A stretch of 64,000 bases of DNA, taken from Taeniopygia guttata (lineage: Eukaryota; Chordata; Aves; Passeriformes; Estrildidae). Under the pieces are notes generated by a model. It had not been told where the DNA came from and did not search any database. It saw only the letters and a program-made list of their open reading frames with translations. The translations under genes and the position numbers were made by a program. Positions 44,797 to 56,173 of this stretch are shown here, piece by piece (within the stretch, counting starts at the first letter, position 1; each line of letters begins with the position of its first letter). The stretch covers positions 15,033,501 through 15,097,500 of the forward strand of contig NC_133030.1 of assembly GCF_048771995.1 (NCBI RefSeq). The letters are read 5' to 3'.

Positions 44797-44861
44797 ACCG
44801 CGGCTCGGCGGCGACACCGGCACCGCGCCCGCTCCTCCGCCCGCGCTCCGCTCCGCACCCG
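44797..44861 (+). other. CALCA: CALC exon 1 (5' UTR)
   Basis: Non-coding first exon inferred from the TATA position and the donor CACCCG/GTAAGC. The start is approximate. Confidence 0.65.
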
Positions 44862-47800
44862 GTAAGCGCCGCGCCGCTGCTCCCCGCGCCGGGCGGGCCG
44901 GGGGGCGGCAGCCCCGCGTCTCTGCCGGAGGCTTTGGTGCCGCCGGTGGTGGGCTCGTGTGCGCGGGGCAGCGAGAGCCGAGGCGGCGGGGTCGGTTCTT
45001 CCCCGCTCGGTCGCTTCCTACCCCGCCGATGCGCCTGTGAGACGCCTGTGCCGCTTTGTCCGGCCAGGACAAAGTGCTGCGGCAAAGGTCACGGCCGGGG
45101 CGCCGCGGGGAAGAGGGGCATCCTTTGGAAGCTGGCTCATAGTCCCCGTCGAGTACTGGGAGCTGGCAGACATGAGGATGATGTGGTAGTTGTGATGTGC
45201 TTCTTGGAGTCCAAGACACTGATGTTGTGAGAGAGGTGTATATCATGTCATCAACAATAGATATTTTTACAGCTTTTGTGCTTATGACTGATTTTTAACC
45301 TATTCTCTTCTCTGGTTTCAGTGTAGAAGTATTTATTGAAATTAAACTACTTAATTTTTAGTGTAATCTGAACGGGGGTGTTAGTGTGCTGGCTGGCAAG
45401 AGGCAAGCAACTTCAGGTAAAGTGCTAACAAGGGCACTTTGTTCTCAAAAATGTTAAACACTTATTGTTTTGCCTTGTGATTTATATCTGTCCGTGTTGG
45501 ACACACAGTCTGTGACATTGTGTGCAGTAGTCACAGGAACGCGTTTTCTGCCAGTTTGAGGAAAACTGCTTTAAGTTGAATGCAAATAACTGCAGCTCTT
45601 AAAAGCCACATTTTTCTGCCCTGTAATAGAGCCAAGCTATAATAAAATTTTGAGAAAACTAAAGCACAGTAGCAATAATCACAATAAACAAAAAGGTGGA
45701 TTTAAAATATAAAGTGATTCATATTTGTGCTGCTTGTGGTTAGGAAGCAATGACCTCTTTAGTGGAACTTGCAAAATTGAGAGGGTTGGAAAACAGCCAT
45801 TGCTTGATGTACCTCTTTGTTGTAGAGAGGAAATCATGGTTATGCTGAAGATTTCATCTTTCCTTGCTGTTTATGCCTTGGTTGTGTGCCAGATGGACAG
45901 CTTCCAGGCAGCCCCAGTCAGGTAAGAAGCTGGTCCTGTTGCTGAGTGCTCTGTCTGAATGGTATGAAAATACTTAATATTCTTGAGAGGTCCAGGAGAG
46001 AAACAGACCACGGTGAAGGAGAAAGGTGGCTGCTTTTTGTGCTGGGGCGTTTTGATTCCATCTTTAAACCTCCCAACGCTGCGTGTGAGGAGAGCGCATC
46101 GGGCTTTGCACATTCACCCCCTGAAAGGCACTGTCAATGACACACAGCCTGCCAAACCCCTCTCCCTGCAGCAGTCTGGGCTTTACTCACCCTGTTTCCC
46201 TTGCCTCTGCCCAGACCTGGCTTGGAGTCCATAACGGATCGAGTGACTCTCAGTGAGTACGAAGCTCGGAGGTTATTAAATGCGCTGGTGAAAGAGTTCA
46301 TACAGATGACAGCAGAAGAGATGGAGCAAGCCTCCGAGGGGAACAGGTAAGGACTGCAGTCCTGGGCAGCAGAAAAACAATGTGGGAGTGTTATATGTTT
46401 GATATTTAGCAAAAACCATTTGAGCAGACCCTCTGCAGGTCAAGATTTTTTTGTTGTCTTGGGGTTATGGCTAAGTGATAAAGGATGATATTGCAGAGGC
46501 ATCCTAGTGTTGGTGTCTAGGGAATGGCTTCCACCTAGTTAACCTGCCTCTTATCTATCTCTTACTTCTGAAAGTGGAGGGCAACTTGAGCTTGAATGAG
46601 TAGGTTGTGTTAAAATATAGCAGCAAAAGGTATGTCTTCCCAGTGGGAGTGTCAGGGGACTTCTCAGTCACTCTTGGATTCTCTGTCGTGCAAGTGCATG
46701 CTGTTGTAAGGCATGGAAAGTCCCTGGCAGGAGGGATGTTTTCCTCCTGATGCACGCAGCACCACTCTCCTGGGACCAAAGGCATGCAGCAGCATTTGCA
46801 TTATCCTAACAGGATTTGCATTGCAGTGCATGGGGATGGATGAGACACTGAACAGCATGCTGGATATGGGGGAAGTTAACTTCCTGACCTCTGACTGTAT
46901 GAGCATCCAAAAAGGCTAATGGACTTGCTTGTCAACAGAACTGGATTCATTAACAAATGGTGTTTTCCTTCTGACTGCTTCTATATGGATTTGCCTTGCA
47001 TGGAATGTGATGTGGAGGGTTCGGATTTATTTTGAATGAATTTAAGTTTCCTAACAGTAGATCTTTTGTGCAGGGAAGAAATGCATGAATGTGCATGCTT
47101 GGGGTTATTCTTCCTTTGGGCATGTTTTTATTTTTTTCCCCCCTGCAGCCTGGATAAACCCATTTCCAAACGCTGTGCCAGTCTGAGTACTTGTGTGCTG
47201 GGCAAACTGTCTCAAGAATTGCACAAATTGCAAACTTACCCTCGCACTGACGTCGGGGCTGGAACTCCTGGCAAGAAACGGAGTGTGCTGAGTGACCTGG
47301 AACATGAACGCTATGCAAACTATGGGGAACCCCTAGGAAACAACTAGACATGCTTATTTCTCCCCCTTTCCCTTTTTTGACCAGATGCATGTGGATATAA
47401 CTTTGATTGCTAACTTTGCTGTCTTCTTTTGATTCTGTTTTTCGACAGAGAATGTTTAAGATGGACCTAATGTTAGGAAGACCAAGAATATAACATGCAT
47501 ACCAAACTAGGGGAAAAAATAAATAAAAATGATCAGCACTGCCTTGACATTCCAAATGATTTTCTTAGATATTGATTAAAAAAAAAACTCCCAAAAATTT
47601 CTTCATTTCTGGCTGCTAAATATACAAGTAGATTCTTTCTTTTGTGCATACCCATGCACTTGTTCAATAAACCTATTTTTCTATAAGGGTTAGATCTGCT
47701 TGGTTTAACATTTTGTTTTAGAATGTGAGATTTCTAGAAGAGGTTAGAAATGTTTTGCAACTTGTCTTGATGTTCAATAGAAGTAATGCTAGTAACTTCT

Positions 47801-49750
47801 AGAAAAGTTCAAAGAGAACTTAGAAGTCAAAATACATATAAATTGATATGTACTGCTATAATCAGGCATGCATGCAATCCTTTGGTAGGGACCCTGAGAA
47901 GCAAAGAAAACAGGGAGGCTCATACATATTCATTCTAACAAACTAGAAATGTAATCCTGTTTAAAACTGGGTACTGAACATGTCCAGGTAAGAATTTTGT
48001 GGTCTTTTTCTTTTCTTATTTTACACTAGGTCTTTGCACTATATTTAAAACTTATGTACCTTTAAGGTATTTGTGTTGATTTACAATTCACCTGCCTTAG
48101 GTTATCTTGCATTAGGAGCCAAACCCAGATTTCTTTACAGTTCTGTTGCAGCACGCATCTATCATGTAATTAGAGGCCTCTTTCAAAAACTTGGCATTGA
48201 TTGTAAAAACAACTCTTCATTGTTAAAATTAGTAAACTGCCTTGTGATGCTTAGCTGAGAAAAATCCCTCCTACTGCAAGAAAAACTCACTGCTTTAGTA
48301 GAAAATTCTTCAAGCGGGGATTGTCTGAATGCATTTTCCTTGAAGCTCCCCATCTAGCACAACTCTTAGCTGTAAGCTGAATTGTGAGCAGAGAACTGAT
48401 AATGTCCAAGTCTGAACTGCCCCATGGAGAAGTTCTGTACTAGACAAAGGTCTAGCTGGAGGAAAGGGAGGTTCTCCCATTCTCACTAAGCACCTGGAAG
48501 CAGTGTATTTATGTGTGGTTCAGCTCTGAAGGCAGCTAGTCAGTCACTGACAGAGCTCCTGTAGTGATCAGTGATGCTGCAAGTCCATGTGTTTTCTGGC
48601 TGTTAGGGAGTACAGGTGTTGGAGTGAGAAGTGAAAAGTCTGTGTTGGCTACTGCCTTTCAGGAGCACCTCAAGCAAGATACAAATGTGAGTTTTTGGAG
48701 GAAGAGGGGATTGTTTAAATTCTCCAGATCTGAACCTCCTCAGCTCCTTTCCATGGCCATAATGCCTGGCTGGAGGCAGGCAGTAGCCCAGGTGCAGCTG
48801 AAAATCTGGCCTGGATTTAATCTTCAGTCCAGCTGCTTTTATAAAGTGATCCTGACACTGAGAAAGCCATAAAGAAGCTTCTTTTAGCAGTTAAAAGCCA
48901 TGCACAGAAGGTGCAAATGCCTGCTGCACAGCCAGCCTACTTTTAATCCTGCAACAGAACCTTTGCTAGTCATAGTGATGTCTCACTGCATGCAGGGTTC
49001 GTGCTGCAGGAACTAACTCTTCCTTTTCCTCCTGAAAAGCAGTGTAACAGCACAGAAGAGGGCCTGCAACACAGCCACCTGTGTGACCCACCGCCTGGCA
49101 GACTTCCTGAGCAGGTCAGGGGCAGTGGGCAAGAACAACTTTGTCCCCACCAACGTGGGTTCCAAGGCCTTCGGCAGGCGGAGAAGAAGTGTGCAGATAT
49201 GAGAGGCTGAATGGTGATGTGACCACGGTAAATGCACAGCACCAAACAGAACCTGGGCATCTCCAACGTTTTAGTTGTGTGGGGGGAATAACAGACCTGC
49301 AGTGGTCACCTCTGAGAAGACAGGGGGAGTGTAAAAAGAAAAAAGATGCTACAAATCGAACAAAGATGTGTGCACAAGGGCTTTTGGAGATGTTCTGCTT
49401 GGGTAACTACTTTCACAGTGCATTAACTAAACACAAAAATTTGGTTGGAATTGTTTGCTTGTTTTACCACCAACATTTCATTATCAATGTATCAGTAACT
49501 CTGGTGTTCTTTCTTACAGATTGCAATGAAACCGAAAACTCGACTTTAATTTCTAATGGAAGCAACTCTTCTTCATAAACCAAGACCACCAAAAAGATTA
49601 ATTTTTCATCCTACTATTTAAAATGTTTTATTTAATACAAATGAAAACACTTCTGTTATGTATAGTAAAAGAGAATCTAGTTATTAAAGTTAAATTATTG
49701 TATATTCTTTTTATATGCAACTCTATTTCAAATAAAATGTGACGGCATCT
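44797..49750 (+). CDS. CALCA: Calcitonin/CGRP gene, alternatively spliced
   Basis: One gene encodes two secreted hormones. Exons 1-2-3-4 give a 138-residue calcitonin precursor; exons 1-2-3-5-6 give a 125-residue CGRP precursor. Both share a signal peptide and propeptide. Calcitonin lowers blood calcium and acts on bone; CGRP is a vasodilator neuropeptide. Each is cut out at dibasic sites and C-terminally amidated from a following Gly. Exon phases allow both splice choices (exon 3 ends with two bases of a codon, and both downstream exons continue in frame). The span shown includes non-coding exons; the coding part runs from 45836 to 49202. Confidence 0.96.
44862..45825 (+). other. CALCA: CALC intron 1
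   Basis: GC-rich at first (CpG island to about 45115), then AT-rich. No repeat recognised. Confidence 0.6.
45836..45921 (+). CDS. CALCA: CALC exon 2 (signal peptide)
   Basis: The exon begins at 45826 after TTTGTTGTAG and the ATG is at 45836-45838. It encodes [20 protein letters not shown] then DSFQAAPVR, a signal peptide probably cut near FQA/APV. It ends two bases into a codon at GTAAGA. Confidence 0.95.
46215..46346 (+). CDS. CALCA: CALC exon 3 (shared propeptide)
   Basis: 132 nt between CTGCCCAG and GTAAGG. It encodes [20 protein letters not shown], then [20 protein letters not shown] and SEGN. This N-terminal propeptide is common to both precursors. Confidence 0.95.
46347..47148 (+). 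other. CALCA: CALC intron 3
   Basis: Unique sequence ending in a strong pyrimidine tract (TTTTTTTCCCCCCTGCAG). No repeat recognised. Confidence 0.6.
47149..47347 (+). CDS. CALCA: CALC exon 4 (calcitonin)
   Basis: It encodes SLDKPISKR, then the 32-residue hormone starting [20 protein letters not shown] and ending GAGTP, then GKKR. The Cys1-Cys7 ring, dibasic sites on both sides and the amidation Gly are intact. The mature peptide equals chicken calcitonin as I recall it. A 21-residue C-terminal peptide ([17 protein letters not shown] and on), in the katacalcin position, precedes TAG. Confidence 0.97.
47666..47671 (+). terminator. CALCA: Poly(A) signal of calcitonin exon 4
   Basis: AATAAA about 320 nt after the stop, followed by a T-rich region. 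Earlier hexamers at 47518 and 47522 are possible alternatives. Cleavage here would fix the calcitonin mRNA. Confidence 0.7.
47690..49042 (+). other. CALCA: CALC intron 4 (between calcitonin and CGRP exons)
   Basis: Sequence downstream of the calcitonin poly(A) site. In mammals this interval has an enhancer controlling exon 4 use; I could not identify its counterpart. No repeat recognised. Confidence 0.5.
49043..49202 (+). CDS. CALCA: CALC exon 5 (CGRP)
   Basis: After GAAAAGCAG, in phase with exon 3. It encodes SVTAQKR, then the 37-residue hormone starting [20 protein letters not shown] and ending VGSKAF, then GRRRRSVQI and TGA. The Cys2-Cys7 ring and the amidation signal are intact. The middle reads SGAVGKNNF where I recall SGGVGKNNF in chicken. 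The exon continues as UTR to the donor at 49227/49228. Confidence 0.97.
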
Positions 49751-49755
49751 ATTAT
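49520..49755 (+). other. CALCA: CALC exon 6 (CGRP 3' UTR)
   Basis: Begins after GTTCTTTCTTACAG and carries the poly(A) signal. It is non-coding because the CGRP stop is in exon 5. Confidence 0.7.
49731..49736 (+). terminator. CALCA: Poly(A) signal of CGRP mRNA
   Basis: AATAAA at the end of exon 6, in AT-rich sequence. Confidence 0.75.
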
Positions 49756-50624
49756 TTATTTATCTTCCAGCTTATGTGATCCATGCTACTTATCCTGGCC
49801 CTACTGCCAAATCTCGGGGATTATACTAAACTGCTGCCTGGCAAGGCATATGTGTATTATACAGTGTGCTGTGCCTTGATGTAAAACACTTAACTATCCT
49901 GATTGTACAGTATGTTTAAAAAAAAAAGAAATCACTTCAGTATTGTATTATTTGTGAATTTACGCAAAATTAAAAAAAGTATTTTAGATACACTTGGATT
50001 GAGAAACTGATTTTTCATTTGGACATGCTTCTGGAGACATGTGGCACCAAACCAACATCATTGCAGATCAGCTAGTCCATTGATCTGCTCCAGCCTTATT
50101 AACTATAAATACTAGGATTTGAGTCAAAAGTTCAGAGCAGAAGGAATAGCTGCTTTTTATATGTATTAAAAAAAGCCCCAAATGACTCAAAAGATGCCAC
50201 TTAGTGAGACTTCTGCTAGAAAAATAAGATGAAGCCACAGGTACATCTAGTAAAAACATGGGGTCAAATTTCATTGTGTAGTTTAAAACTAAATCTTTTT
50301 ATGCAGGCTCTAGTTCAGATGAAGTGGCCTGACATCCGCTGTAGATTTTTGTGTAAAGTCAAAAAAGTGAATTAGGAGGAGAAAGAAGCTACAGAAATGT
50401 ACATTTCTTTGAAGCAATGCTGAGACAGAGTCTATTTAGGGATCAGGGATAAATAATTAGAGTGAGTGGAGAAGAGGGTAGCTGGATCCATTCCATGGAC
50501 TTCTAAGTGGTGCTGCCAACTTCCTTCTCAAAGCTGCTGCTGTTTCAGTTTAGTAGCTGAGTCAGATATTTGTTTAGATTTGTTTCGTGCTTTACAGCCT
50601 GACCCTAAAATCTGCTTCATCAAT

Positions 50625-50790
50625 TCAGATGAATCCCAGAACGGGTGAGGGAAGAGGCCACAGGTCATCATGTGGTCCCACCTCCCTGCTCCAGCAGGGT
50701 CATCCTGCAGCACAGGGTTGCATCCAGAGGGCTCTGGATTATCTCCAGTGGGGGAGATTCCACCTTGCAAAGCAAGGGGTGGAGGTTCTC
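50625..50790 (-). mobile_element. CR1 LINE internal fragment
   Basis: Reverse CR1 sequence: CACAGGGTTGCATCCAGAGG, ATTATCTCCAGTGGGGGAGA and TTCCACCTTGCAAAGCAAGG. Confidence 0.8.
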
Positions 50791-53479
50791 AGGCTGTCTC
50801 TCTGTGTCTCTGCTGCAGGTGTCACAAAGAGGAGCTTGGACAGCAAGGCCAGCCAGTGACTTCCAGCCCGTGCTCGCTCCTTGGCTGCGTGTTTGCTCCT
50901 CGGGGAGCACCAGCCCTGGTGAGTCTGTGTACACAGCAGGCCTTGCAGGAGATGAACCACGGCACTGTCTTTGTGCAAGGATCTGCTTGGGTTAGACCAA
51001 AGTTTTGGAGCTGTAAGTGTTTGTTGCTACGTTTCGGGTATTTTTCCTCATTTTTCTTTTACACAAAGTGGGGGTCGTATGCTGGGATTGCCTGGCAACC
51101 TCAGCAACACCTTTCCCTGTCACTGCAGATCCTCTGGGCACAGGTGGCAGCTGTGTTTCTTCCTAATACAGCACTCAGCAGTTTAATCTTCTCCAAGATA
51201 GATTGCTAAGTACAATCTTTGGGGTGAATACATGTATTTTAGTGATTCAATATTCAATAAGAAGCCAGGCAATGCCTATAGGCCCCTTCTGGCTTTGAAG
51301 ACTAAATGGTCAGGCAGTTTATTTTTTCGCTTTTACAGCCAGTCTCTGCTGAGAGACACCTGAGGCTCTGCATAGTTGAATGTCAGTAATCTAAAAACGA
51401 TTAGTCCCTCTTTTCAGTTTAACAAAGTTATGCAGAGGATTTCCTCAGAACAACATTGGACACCACAGCATAAACCTGACACATACAACATTCAAGTAGC
51501 CTTGGTGCTGGCTTTTACCTTGTCCTGGATATAGGAAATTTGGGTGAAACTTTTGATACATGGTTTTTGTGCTGATTGTTGTTTTCTTTTTCCTTAGGAA
51601 GAACTAGCTACTTTCCCACCTGAAGATCTATTCATGTTGTATCTTCGGTCTCATTTCTCCTTAGGATGTCTGTCTGCACATCAATGCAATACACTTAGCA
51701 GTACATGTCCCTGAAAAGGAAAGAGGGTTAAGCACTATGGAAGCAAGGGGGAATACAAAAAAATGGAATTTTCCATAATGTGAAGGGATAGAAGCCCTTC
51801 ACCACAAAACTGAGGTACTCAGAGCTTTAGGAGAAGTGGATTGTTATTGAAACTAGAGAAAAGCAGAGTTGTAAGTAGTAATATTTTAAGGAAAATTTTT
51901 GTAGTTTTAAGGCAGTAAACATGGTAGAAGGAATTAAAAAGCTGCTAGAAGGTTGTCAATGGCTTTGACTGGCTGTGAACAAGTGGAAGAAATTGTTTCC
52001 ATTTTTAATAGATAATGTCTGGGTACTATTACCAAACTTGTTAGTTCTCAAGTAAACCCCAAACTTCTACTCCAGGAGAAAATCTATTTTGGAGTTAGCA
52101 TTTAAAAAGGAAAAGTGTGGTTTCTAATGTATTTTTCTTTCCATTTTAATATATTGCCCTTCTAAGAATACTTGAAGCTGGTGGGAAGTATAACATTGGT
52201 GCAATATATGTGAGTGGCACCAAACCCAAGTTACTTAGCATTCAGTATTCATGCACAAGTGTCTATGTTGTTTATGAGGCAGTATCAGCCTGACTGTAGT
52301 TTGGTTCTAATATTTTTTAGATGTCTGTTTGTGTATGTTTCCTTTAAGGTTTTTTTTTTTTTTTTTTAACCTGAGTGCAAATGAAGTTTTGGGAGAGTAC
52401 TTTGCAAGCAAAGGCAAAACCAGAAGAAATTTCTGAGAAAGAAAGGGGACAGGTGGTGATATGCTCCTAGAGCTGACTCAGTTTTTGTTTCAGGATCATT
52501 CACCAGGACATTGCTGCCCACACTGATTGAGCATCATTTTGAAATAACCCAAGTGGACTTCCACTGTGGCAATTTTTTTTCTCCTTCTGTTAGTGAAATT
52601 TAATTCATCTTCCTGAAAGCTTCCATTATCTGCAGTGTTAGAAGGGAGCAGAGCTAATGTTATTGCTTCTGACACTGAACACTGCCAAAAGCAACTTATA
52701 TCAGGCAGTAGTAAATTTTGGTATTGGTTATCTAATCCAGCATTGTCATGTCTAATTAGCAGATTGAACATCTCGAAGAGGTGAAGAGTTTAAAACATGC
52801 TGGAGAGTTCGGATGTGCGTTTTTCTAGGCTGAACTGTCTCAGAACAGGTGAATACTTGTTCGAGATAAACTGGGTGCTTCAAGCCTGGCTTCACCCAGG
52901 TTGAGCACTGGCAGCTTGGCTCCAAACTGGCCACAATCACTGCCTCAGTCAGCTGAAGGCTGCCTTGGCAGCTTAAAGGGCTCTGCATGATACACACCTT
53001 TTCTGTCTCTTTACTATTCTCCACTTTAGATGTGCCTCATGCCTTCTGAAATTCTTCTTTTCTGTAATTATGCCTCTTTTTTTTTTTTTTTTCCCCACAG
53101 AAAGGAAATAATTCCCATTTTCAAATTACACCTAACATTGTCACACTTTCTCTGTGAACTTTCCAGTCTCTGTGAGATTTCTGATTCAATGGAGTAATCA
53201 GAATCATTGCAACGTTTATCTTTTCTTTCTATTCTTGGCTTCACCACAGCTCTTATTTTCACCAATTACTCTTTTGGCTGGGGCTGAGCTGTGATCCCAG
53301 CTAAATGATTAGTGTCACCTCCATGAGAGCAAAGAATTGCCTTGCCGTCTGAATGTGGAGCTTGAAGGCTAGAAGCACTGAACAATTTGTGTTATTACCG
53401 ACGGTAGGAGCTGCCTGCCAGACCCCCCAGGTGTCTCCCTGAGAGGCCACCTACCACCCCAGGGCACAGAAAGGGGACA

Positions 53480-54236
53480 GGACAGCCAGGTTTGCAGCCA
53501 CTAGCTCCTCTCCTCCCCCAGCAGTGTGACCCAGACTCTGGGTGTGATGGAGAGTGCCTCTCCTCCTCCTCCTCCGCCAGGGCTGATGGAGACAGCAGGC
53601 TCTTGGCAGGACCTCTGGAGGCATGGAAAAAGGAGCTCATGCTGGAGCAGGTCTGTTGGCAGAGGTGTGACCCCATAAGGGACTGTGCTGAAGCAGCCTG
53701 TTCCCAAAAGACTGCACCCTCTGGAATTGGATCAATGCTGGAGCAGTTAATGAGGTGCAGTCATGGGAAAGACTCACACTGGAAAAGTTGGTGGAGGACT
53801 TTCTCCTGCTCCTCTCTGGAGCAGAGGAGGAGTGTGAAGAATCCTCCCCAGGTGGAGAAAGGAGCTACAGAAGGAGCCTGTGATGAAATGAGCACAGCTC
53901 TCATTCCCCATCTCCCTGCACTGCTGGGGGCAGTGACAAGGTAGAGAAATTGGCAGTAAAGTTACACCTGGGAAAAAGAGATGTAGGGAGAGGTGTTTGT
54001 AAGACGTGGTTTTACTTATTATCATTTAACTGTGATGTGGTTGTAATAAAGTAAACTGATTTCCACAAGTTTAGTCTGCTTTGCCCACGACAGTGAGTGC
54101 TGAGTGACCTCTCCCTGTTCTTATCTTGTCCCATAAACCTTTCATTATATTTTCCCTCTCATGTCCATGTGAGGATGAAGAGTGACAGAGTGAATTTTGT
54201 GGGTACCTGGAATCTAGCCAGGATCAACCCATCACA
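53480..54236 (+). mobile_element. Fossil LTR / 3' end of an avian endogenous retrovirus (ERVL-like)
   Basis: Resembles a common avian repeat: GGAGCAGTTAATGAGGTGCA, an AATAAA near 54044, TTTAGTCTGCTTTGCCCACG, GTGACCTCTCCCTGTTCTTA, and an end ATCAACCCATCACA. It is old and broken. The left limit is approximate and family naming is from memory. Confidence 0.5.
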
Positions 54237-54487
54237 CTAAGGGAGCATAATCACATGGCTATTTGGAACCTTTATAGTTTTTTGTAGCTTTGCAAACACT
54301 TTGAATGTCCAAATATATTGTTTCAGACACATTAATTTGCACATTATTCTGCTGACATGCTCGAAGGACTGTTACAGGTTTTCACTGTCTTTTGTTGTAG
54401 AAGGAATCAGTTATTCTAGTTAGCATATGTTCCTAAAATAGTTGAATAAATAGTTTATAATTCCATTTTTAGCTCACGGAATGACCA

Positions 54488-54523
54488 TGATTTTATATGG
54501 AACCGTGATTTTATATGGAACCA
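54488..54523 (+). repeat. 18-bp tandem duplication
   Basis: TGATTTTATATGGAACCG followed at once by TGATTTTATATGGAACCA. Confidence 0.85.
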
Positions 54524-55914
54524 TATCAAAGTTGTTATTTGTAGTGGGTAGGAATGGCCTGTTACTGGGAATGAATGCCAGGAAAGTGCATCAGGGGAAG
54601 GATGACAATCCTTGTAGTTCAGTGAATTCCATGTGGACAGGAAAATTTTATTTATGGAACAGTCTTAGTAGCTCAGGGGAACATTTTAGCATATCAATCC
54701 TGCTAGACAGGCTGGAGAAGACAATGTTGCCAGGGTCATTCTTGAGTGTGTACATTTTCCAAGGAAGGTTTCACTCTTAGCTAATGCAGTCCTTCTTTAT
54801 AATTCTGTAGTTAAAGATACAATCTAAGAGTTAAATTAGTTATGAAAATTAATATTGATTGTTGTTCTTAATGCAATAGAAGCAGAGGATTACATAGAAA
54901 AAGGAAATGGTTCTGACCTTCAAATACTGGAAATACAGAGTTTAAATGAAAACTGCCATAGTTTTTGTTAAAAAGGCTTATAGATAGGCAGATGCGAAAC
55001 ATTTGAAGCACTTTATGTACATTGAAAGCGAAGTCAAAGATTTTTTTCATAAACTTTCTGCTTTGGCTATGTCTAGTTTAAGCTTAGTCTTGGTAAGGTT
55101 GCACACTTCAGTGGACAAAAGGTTTGTTTGCATTATGTGAATGCCCTTTGCTGCTTTTTCATGGCTTAGGTTCTCAGAAGAAACAAAATGTCCTTATTGT
55201 ACCTTTTCCTAATACACAGTGGCAAAGCACTGTATTTGTAACAGTGTGTTCTAAAACCACACACATTTGGTATTTAACTTAATGAAGTGTCTTTGTGACT
55301 GAAGGTCTTGATAGGATTTGTGTCCCTATTCTGTTATTCCAGTGACTTTCTCCTAATCAAAAGTTTCATTGCTTATTTATTATTGCTTGTTAGATTTGCA
55401 GAAGCTGCACTTCATAGGCTGCCACTGGTGCCACTGCAGTGATGTGGCAGGTAGGATTGGAGGTCAAGCCTCTACTCTTACAAAGACCTGTAATCTGACA
55501 GGTGAAGAACTTTTCCTGTTCAGGTGCTTTTGATGTTATGTCAAGATAAAATTAGCTTGGGTTGTCTCTCACAGCCAGCCAGCTTTAAACTGATCATGCT
55601 CCATCAACCTCCTAAATTCCAAGAAAACTGCTTTCTCCATTAGGTTGTTGTGGGTTCTCTAGCTATGGACACCAAGATTATCTTTTATGGCCAATTCCCC
55701 TCCCCAGCCAGGTGTTGCTCTCATATCAGAAATTCAACCTGAAACCTGCTGGGTGTCACAAAGTACAGCCTTCAGCCTGCCACTTGTGCATCAGGTGCTT
55801 TTTGCTGTATACCATATAATGGCCTGATTTAGTATCCCTTATGTCTCACAAGTCACTTTTTTTTCAACCGTGCTATTTCCAATTTGGTTGGCATTTTTCT
55901 GGTGAACTGAATCT

Positions 55915-56173
55915 GGTGAGTCTCAAGCTGCATCAAGGGAAATATAGGTTGGATATTAGGAAAAATGTTTTTTACAGAAAGAGTGATAAAGTTCTGGAGT
56001 GGTCTGCCCTGGGAGGTGATGGAGACACCATCCCTGGATGTGCTTAAAAAAAGACTGGATGTGGCACTTGGTGCCATGGTTTAGTTGAGGTGTGAGGACA
56101 CGGGTGGGACTCGATGATCTTTAAGGTCTCTTCTAACCCAGTTATTCTGTGAGTTCTGTGAATTCTGTGAATC
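55915..56173 (+). mobile_element. CR1 LINE 3' fragment
   Basis: Forward CR1 tail: GAAATATAGGTTGGATATTA, CCTGGGAGGTGATGGAGACA, GGGACTCGATGATCTTTAAG and the end ATTCTGTGAGTTCTGTGAAT. Confidence 0.93.

Larger units (their letters stand above)
42900..45115 (+). promoter_or_regulatory. CALCA: CpG island upstream of and over CALC exon 1
   Basis: About 2.2 kb of GC- and CpG-rich DNA running through the promoter and into intron 1. Long open frames on both strands here follow from scarce stop codons and are not genes. Confidence 0.8.

Noticed and set aside
46950-47555. 201-codon minus-strand open frame
   Set aside because: Antisense shadow of the calcitonin exon.
53492-53944. 150-codon plus-strand open frame
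   Set aside because: Falls inside the fossil LTR/retroviral repeat; not a host gene.
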